From Prolixibacteraceae bacterium (lineage in GTDB: Bacteria > Bacteroidota > Bacteroidia > Bacteroidales > Prolixibacteraceae): DNA of 14,036 nucleotides. How positions within the stretch are numbered: position 1 is the first letter of the stretch; each line of letters begins with the position of its first letter. This document shows, in pieces, positions 12,012 through 14,036 of this stretch. The translations under genes were made by a program, and so were the position numbers. A model generated the notes under the pieces. That model worked only from the letters and a program-made list of their open reading frames with translations. It had not been told where the DNA came from and did not search any database. The stretch is from the NCBI GenBank assembly GCA_016931875.1, contig JAFGDX010000262.1, positions 1 to 14,036 of the forward strand. Reading direction: 5' to 3'.

Positions 12012-12962
12012 TTATGCATGCATAAACACAGGGCTGGTTTCTTTTGCCAGCGATAACAATTTATCGGTTTCTTCACCCGAAATAGGTTCATATTCATTCA
12101 TAAATTCCAGTGCTTTTAAAAATAGCGTATTCTGCCCGGGAGGTATGGCCGCAGTAATATGTTTTGAAAGGGTATATTTTAACGCCATTTTCATAATCTC
12201 CTCGTCTTCGATAGGCCGGTACCACACGTTTTTATAAATTTTTTGTTCCCCTTGCCCGAGCCGGGTAAGTGCCATGGCTTTTAATGCCAAAATTCCCATG
12301 CCACGCTTTTCGGCTTCGGCATAAACCTGCGGGCCAAAATCGCCGCCATGCCAGCAGGCAAAATTAATAGGAAACAGAATGGAATCGAAATCAAAATTCT
12401 TCATGGCCAAAAGTGCTGCATCAACCGAATGTGCTGAAAAACCCAGGTATTTTACTTTTCCTTCCTTGCGGGCTTTCACAAATGTTTCCATAGCACCACC
12501 CGGGGCAAAAACCTGTTCGGTTTCTTCCACCGAACTTAATGCGTGCAACTGGTATAAATCAAAGTGGTCGGTTTCCAGTTTCCGCAATGAATCTTCCAGC
12601 TCCAACTGAGCTTCACTGGCCGTCCTTTTTTGTGTTTTGCAGGCCAGGAAACAATTTTCGCGGTAAGGTTTTAGCGCCGGCCCCATCCGTTCCTGGGCTG
12701 TACCATAGCCCGGTGCCACATCGTAATAATTCACCCCGAGTTCATACGCTTTTGCCACAAGTTCGTTGGCAAAATCCTGCGGGTTGTCATTCAGCATTAT
12801 TCCACCAAAACCAATTACCGAAAGTTTTTCACCGGTTTTCCCCAAAACCCGGCGCGGCAAACTGTAATTGGGCGAAAAATTGCTTCCAAAACTCCGGATG
12901 GCAGGAATGGTCAGTGCAAGGCCTCCCAAAGCGCTGTTTCTAATAAATTTTCTTCGTTTCAT
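12012..12962 (-). CDS. Tat-exported aldo/keto reductase
   Basis: An NAD(P)H-dependent oxidoreductase of the AKR fold (316 aa). The twin-arginine signal is MKRRKFIRNSALGGLALTIP (1-20), with the RRKFI core. The catalytic tetrad is visible: Asp81 and Tyr86 in YYDVAPGYG (79-87), Lys108 in ACKT, and His139 in YQLHAL. The barrel then follows with GKVKYLGFSAHS and the cofactor-binding C-terminal segment around TLSKHITAAIPPGQN. Export with folded cofactor by Tat is known for such predicted oxidoreductases in Bacteroidota. The natural substrate is unknown, perhaps a sugar or carbonyl in the envelope. The frame extends to 13001, but the Tat signal fixes the start at 12962. It is convergent with the sulfatase across 58 nt; a functional link is possible but not shown. 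Confidence 0.92.
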   Translation of the reverse strand: MKRRKFIRNSALGGLALTIPAIRSFGSNFSPNYSLPRRVLGKTGEKLSVIGFGGIMLNDNPQDFANELVAKAYELGVNYYDVAPGYGTAQERMGPALKPYRENCFLACKTQKRTASEAQLELEDSLRKLETDHFDLYQLHALSSVEETEQVFAPGGAMETFVKARKEGKVKYLGFSAHSVDAALLAMKNFDFDSILFPINFACWHGGDFGPQVYAEAEKRGMGILALKAMALTRLGQGEQKIYKNVWYRPIEDEEIMKMALKYTLSKHITAAIPPGQNTLFLKALEFMNEYEPISGEETDKLLSLAKETSPVFMHA

Positions 12963-13074
12963 TTTTACTGACTCTTTAAGTTTATAATTGTTGATTTCCA
13001 CTAAGTTAATAAAATTCCTTTATACAGGAATCTGTACAAATCCAAAAGCCGGCAACTGTGTCACACCGGAAACC

Positions 13075-13102
13075 AAAAAAGCCGGAAATCTGCTCCCGGC
13101 TT
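13075..13102 (-). terminator. Intrinsic terminator of the dodecin gene
   Basis: On the minus strand AAGCCGG (13102-13096) pairs with CCGGCTT (13085-13079) across a 10-nt loop, and the T-run extends over 13080-13075. It lies about 30 nt after the dodecin stop, indicating a single-gene transcript separate from the aldo/keto reductase gene downstream. Confidence 0.75.
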
Positions 13103-13133
13103 CCATAATCCTCAGAAATGCTGCCAATTAAAA

Positions 13134-13343
13134 CTACCCTTCATATTTGAAGGAGACTTTTAATTTTGTACGGTAATATTCCACTTTACCATCTTTCAGG
13201 TGCATATCCATCTGAACTACTTCGGCAATTCTCAGGTCGCGTAACGATTCTGCTGCTTTTTTTATGGCATTTTGTGCAGCTTTTTCCCACGATTCGGTGC
13301 TGCTTCCTACCAATTCGATAACTTTATAAACACTTTCTGGCAT
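13134..13343 (-). CDS. Dodecin family protein
   Basis: A 69-aa protein of the dodecin family, which assembles into a hollow dodecamer that binds and buffers flavins (and CoA in bacterial members). It shows VYKVIELVGSSTESWEKAA (5-23), the helix to LRDLR (34-38), and two strands, AEVVQMDMHLKDGKV (40-54) and YYRTKLKVSFKYE (56-68), the usual beta-alpha-beta-beta order at normal length. The residue at the place of the flavin-stacking Trp (Trp36 in the Halobacterium protein, in the VVWAEVV segment) is Ile39 here (LRIAEVV). Flavin binding may therefore be weak or different. Variants without this Trp exist among annotated dodecins, so it is not necessarily broken. The gene is monocistronic and divergent from a nitroreductase gene. 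Confidence 0.93.
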   Translation of the reverse strand: MPESVYKVIELVGSSTESWEKAAQNAIKKAAESLRDLRIAEVVQMDMHLKDGKVEYYRTKLKVSFKYEG

Positions 13344-13454
13344 AACAATTTAATTTTTAATAAATAATTCCGTTCACTGTTCTTTTTGATAATGTTCTCT
13401 TTTACGATGATTTTGTGATGAGGTTTAAAAAACTGCCATGTTTTGGGAATAATG

Positions 13455-13462
13455 TATTTTTG
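13455..13462 (+). promoter_or_regulatory. Bacteroidota-type -7 element for the nitroreductase gene
   Basis: TATTTTTG matches TAnnTTTG exactly, with 20 nt between its end and the ATG at 13483. This would leave a 5' leader of about 15 nt. The -33 region is not a good match. Confidence 0.5.
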
Positions 13463-13482
13463 TTTGAACCAATTTGTACATT

Positions 13483-14028
13483 ATGAACTTTGAAGAATTG
13501 ATAAAACAACGGCAAAGTGTTCGGAAATACCAGAATAAAAGGGTTGAACGTGAAAAAATCGATCAACTGGCAGAAGCGGTTCGCCTGGCTCCCTCGGCAT
13601 GTAATTCGCAACCATGGAAACTGATTATTGTTGACGAACCCATGTTGAAAACCAAAGTGGCTGAAGCTACCTTCAACCCGCTTGTTTCATTTAATAAGTT
13701 TACTGTTGAAGCGCCGGTTATTGCTGTTTTGGTGATTGAAAAGCCAAAACTGATTACCCAAATTGGCGGAAACATAAAAAACCAGGAGTACCCTTTGTAT
13801 GATATCGGAATTGCCGCCGCCCATTTTTGCCTGCAGGCAACCGATTTAGGCCTGGGAACCTGTATGATTGGCTGGTTTGATGAAAAAAAAATCAAAACGT
13901 TGCTGCATATTCCGCAAAACAAAAAAATAGGACTGCTCATTACCCTGGGTTACCCGCCGGAGGATTACAAACAGCGAAAAAAAATCCGTAAACCTGCAGA
14001 ACAAATTTACGGACTCAATTCCTATTAA
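13483..14028 (+). CDS. Nitroreductase family protein (FMN-dependent)
   Basis: A 181-aa flavoenzyme of the nitroreductase fold, normally a homodimer that reduces nitro compounds, quinones or flavins with NAD(P)H. The FMN-phosphate motif RQSVRKY is at 10-16, LAPSACNSQPWKLIIV at 35-50 is the usual FMN-ring segment, DIGIAAAHFCLQATDLGLGT (about 109-128) the dimer helix, and LITLGYPPE the closing strand. The length is short but normal for the compact subgroup. The true ATG is at 13483; the frame upstream adds only a TTG-initiated tripeptide. The gene is complete, with its stop eight bases before the end of the window. It is divergent from the dodecin gene. The specific substrate is not deducible. 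Confidence 0.92.
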   Translation: MNFEELIKQRQSVRKYQNKRVEREKIDQLAEAVRLAPSACNSQPWKLIIVDEPMLKTKVAEATFNPLVSFNKFTVEAPVIAVLVIEKPKLITQIGGNIKNQEYPLYDIGIAAAHFCLQATDLGLGTCMIGWFDEKKIKTLLHIPQNKKIGLLITLGYPPEDYKQRKKIRKPAEQIYGLNSY

Positions 14029-14036
14029 AACGGCAG

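Noticed and set aside
12012..13001. Possible sulfated-glycan utilisation locus formed by the sulfatase and the aldo/keto reductase
   Set aside because: No SusC/SusD pair, glycoside hydrolase or regulator is present, and the two genes are convergent. A shared pathway cannot be supported from this window.
13023..13036. Small inverted repeat TACAG-GAAT-CTGTA upstream of the aldo/keto reductase gene
   Set aside because: Only 5 bp per arm, with no promoter match nearby. It is too weak to call an operator.

Overview
The window looks like chromosomal DNA of a member of the Bacteroidota, most likely a marine or anaerobic Bacteroidales/Marinilabiliales-type bacterium. This is inferred from several things seen together: promoter -7 elements of the form TAnnTTTG, few recognisable Shine-Dalgarno sequences, AT-rich intergenic DNA, secreted cyclophilin lipoproteins, a lipoprotein sulfatase and a Tat-exported aldo/keto reductase. 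No CRISPR array, tRNA, rRNA, transposase or phage gene is visible. Most genes are ordinary accessory or housekeeping genes.

Left part (1-4431, all minus strand). A four-gene run reads leftwards: an MscS channel of 280 aa, a second MscS channel of 319 aa, a DNPH1/Rcl-type deoxynucleotide N-hydrolase, and a gene cut by the window edge. Upstream of it, behind two tandem intrinsic terminators and with its own promoter, is a 78-aa acyl-carrier-protein-like gene whose phosphopantetheine serine is replaced by Asn. Next come a beta-propeller-like secreted protein and a GNAT acetyltransferase whose stop and start codons overlap.

Middle (4491-7455, plus). Three exported cyclophilin-type prolyl isomerases form a tight operon (3-nt gap, then an 8-nt overlap). 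The third is a fusion of an HtrA-like trypsin-fold domain that has lost its catalytic His and Ser with a cyclophilin domain. Its 3' end overlaps by 27 nt a convergent HAD phosphatase (YihX-like).

Right part (8134-14028). mtnA (GTG start) and mtnP form a two-gene methylthioadenosine salvage unit. The roughly 370-nt stretch after it has no ordinary gene but holds a good sigma-54 promoter match followed about 110 nt later by a strong intrinsic terminator, so it probably encodes a small RNA. Then come a small Lys-rich ORF overlapping the start of a formylglycine-type sulfatase lipoprotein, a convergent Tat-exported aldo/keto reductase, a dodecin and a nitroreductase.

The items most worth following up are the pseudoprotease-cyclophilin fusion inside the triple cyclophilin operon, the candidate sigma-54-dependent small RNA, and the ACP-like protein without its attachment serine.
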